Source: Chloroflexota bacterium (GTDB lineage: Bacteria; Chloroflexota; Limnocylindria; QHBO01). Taken from it: a stretch of 5,404 nt of DNA. Location of the stretch: the NCBI GenBank assembly GCA_013694795.1, contig JACDBS010000159.1:1-5404 (forward strand). Direction: 5' to 3'. A program made the position numbers and the translations under genes. The notes beneath the pieces are model-generated. The model was not told the origin of the DNA. It ran no database searches and worked only from the letters and a program-made list of their open reading frames with translations. This document shows, in pieces, positions 5,305 through 5,404 of this stretch. Every line of letters starts with the position of its first letter. Positions within the stretch are counted from its first letter, which is position 1.

Positions 5305-5404
5305 TCAGCCGACAAGATCCTCGGGAGCGACGATCCAGTCGAACCCGGCAAGCAACGCTCGCAGTGCGACGTCGGCCGTGACAAGCTGCATCTGTCGCCG
5401 CTCG
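5305..5404 (-). CDS. C-terminal end of a probable PIN-domain protein (partial)
   Basis: A minus-strand frame enters from the right edge and ends at TGA 5307-5305, giving the last 32 residues. They read as a PIN-domain end: a hydrophobic strand Q-L-V-T-A-D, then V-A-L-R-A-L-L-A-G-F-D-W-I-V, then a short A-P-E-D-L-V tail. In VapC-like PIN ribonucleases the T-x-D aspartate is one of the conserved acidic metal-binding residues near the C terminus. The codons are strongly G/C-ending, supporting coding. If it is a VapC toxin, its antitoxin should be just outside the window, upstream on the minus strand. With only 32 residues visible, the family call is tentative, although a real gene end is likely. 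Confidence 0.5.
   Translation of the reverse strand, partial: ERRQMQLVTADVALRALLAGFDWIVAPEDLVG

Noticed and set aside
4947..5381. Plus-strand open frame of 144 codons in the right-hand region
   Set aside because: It has a poor composition with Asp/Glu/His runs opposite the hydrophobic helix on the minus strand, no ribosome binding site and no family resemblance. The minus-strand frame has the better codon bias.
1..5404. CRISPR array, tRNA, rRNA, insertion sequence ends or riboswitch
   Set aside because: No regularly spaced repeats, cloverleaf-like segments, rRNA signatures, transposase motifs or long terminal inverted repeats were seen on either strand.

Overview
The window is high-GC bacterial DNA (roughly two thirds GC by eye) with dense genes, strongly G/C-biased third codon positions and lipoprotein signal peptides. 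This, with the DUF3179-family protein and the style of the two-component genes, fits a soil or sediment Chloroflexota (or an actinobacterial or related high-GC lineage). The lineage is an inference; nothing in the window fixes it.

Layout, left to right. Bases 3-197 (+) are the 3' end of a lactonase-like beta-propeller gene, followed by a GC-rich hairpin. A short intergenic region carries repeated TTCA-type motifs and a -10-like element placed almost on the next start codon. Then comes a tight four-gene plus-strand unit: an OmpR/PhoB-type response regulator (320-1039), a HAMP-containing sensor histidine kinase (1056-2126), a thioredoxin-fold lipoprotein with a WCTTC active site (2140-2733), and a six-helix CcdA-type transmembrane thiol reductant carrier (2745-3443). 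Gaps between them are 16, 13 and 11 bases, so they look like one operon. A long DUF3179 lipoprotein with a CxxC motif (4911-3484) lies convergently on the minus strand; a hairpin spans the 40-base gap. Upstream of it on the minus strand are a stop-interrupted reading frame ending in a membrane helix (about 5282-4992) and, at the window edge, the last 32 residues of a probable PIN-domain protein (5404-5305).

How the genes may work together. CcdA would move reducing equivalents from cytoplasmic thioredoxin across the membrane to the lipoprotein thioredoxin, which would reduce disulfides of exported proteins. The kinase/regulator pair encoded first probably controls the unit and perhaps other envelope-stress or redox genes. 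The adjacent DUF3179 lipoprotein has four cysteines besides its lipid-anchor cysteine, including a CxxC, and is expected on the same side of the membrane, so it is a reasonable candidate client. That link is inferred from proximity and cysteine content. The best candidate for an undescribed system here is this signalling, thiol-relay and DUF3179 neighbourhood; each component family is known individually, except that DUF3179 has no established function that I know of.
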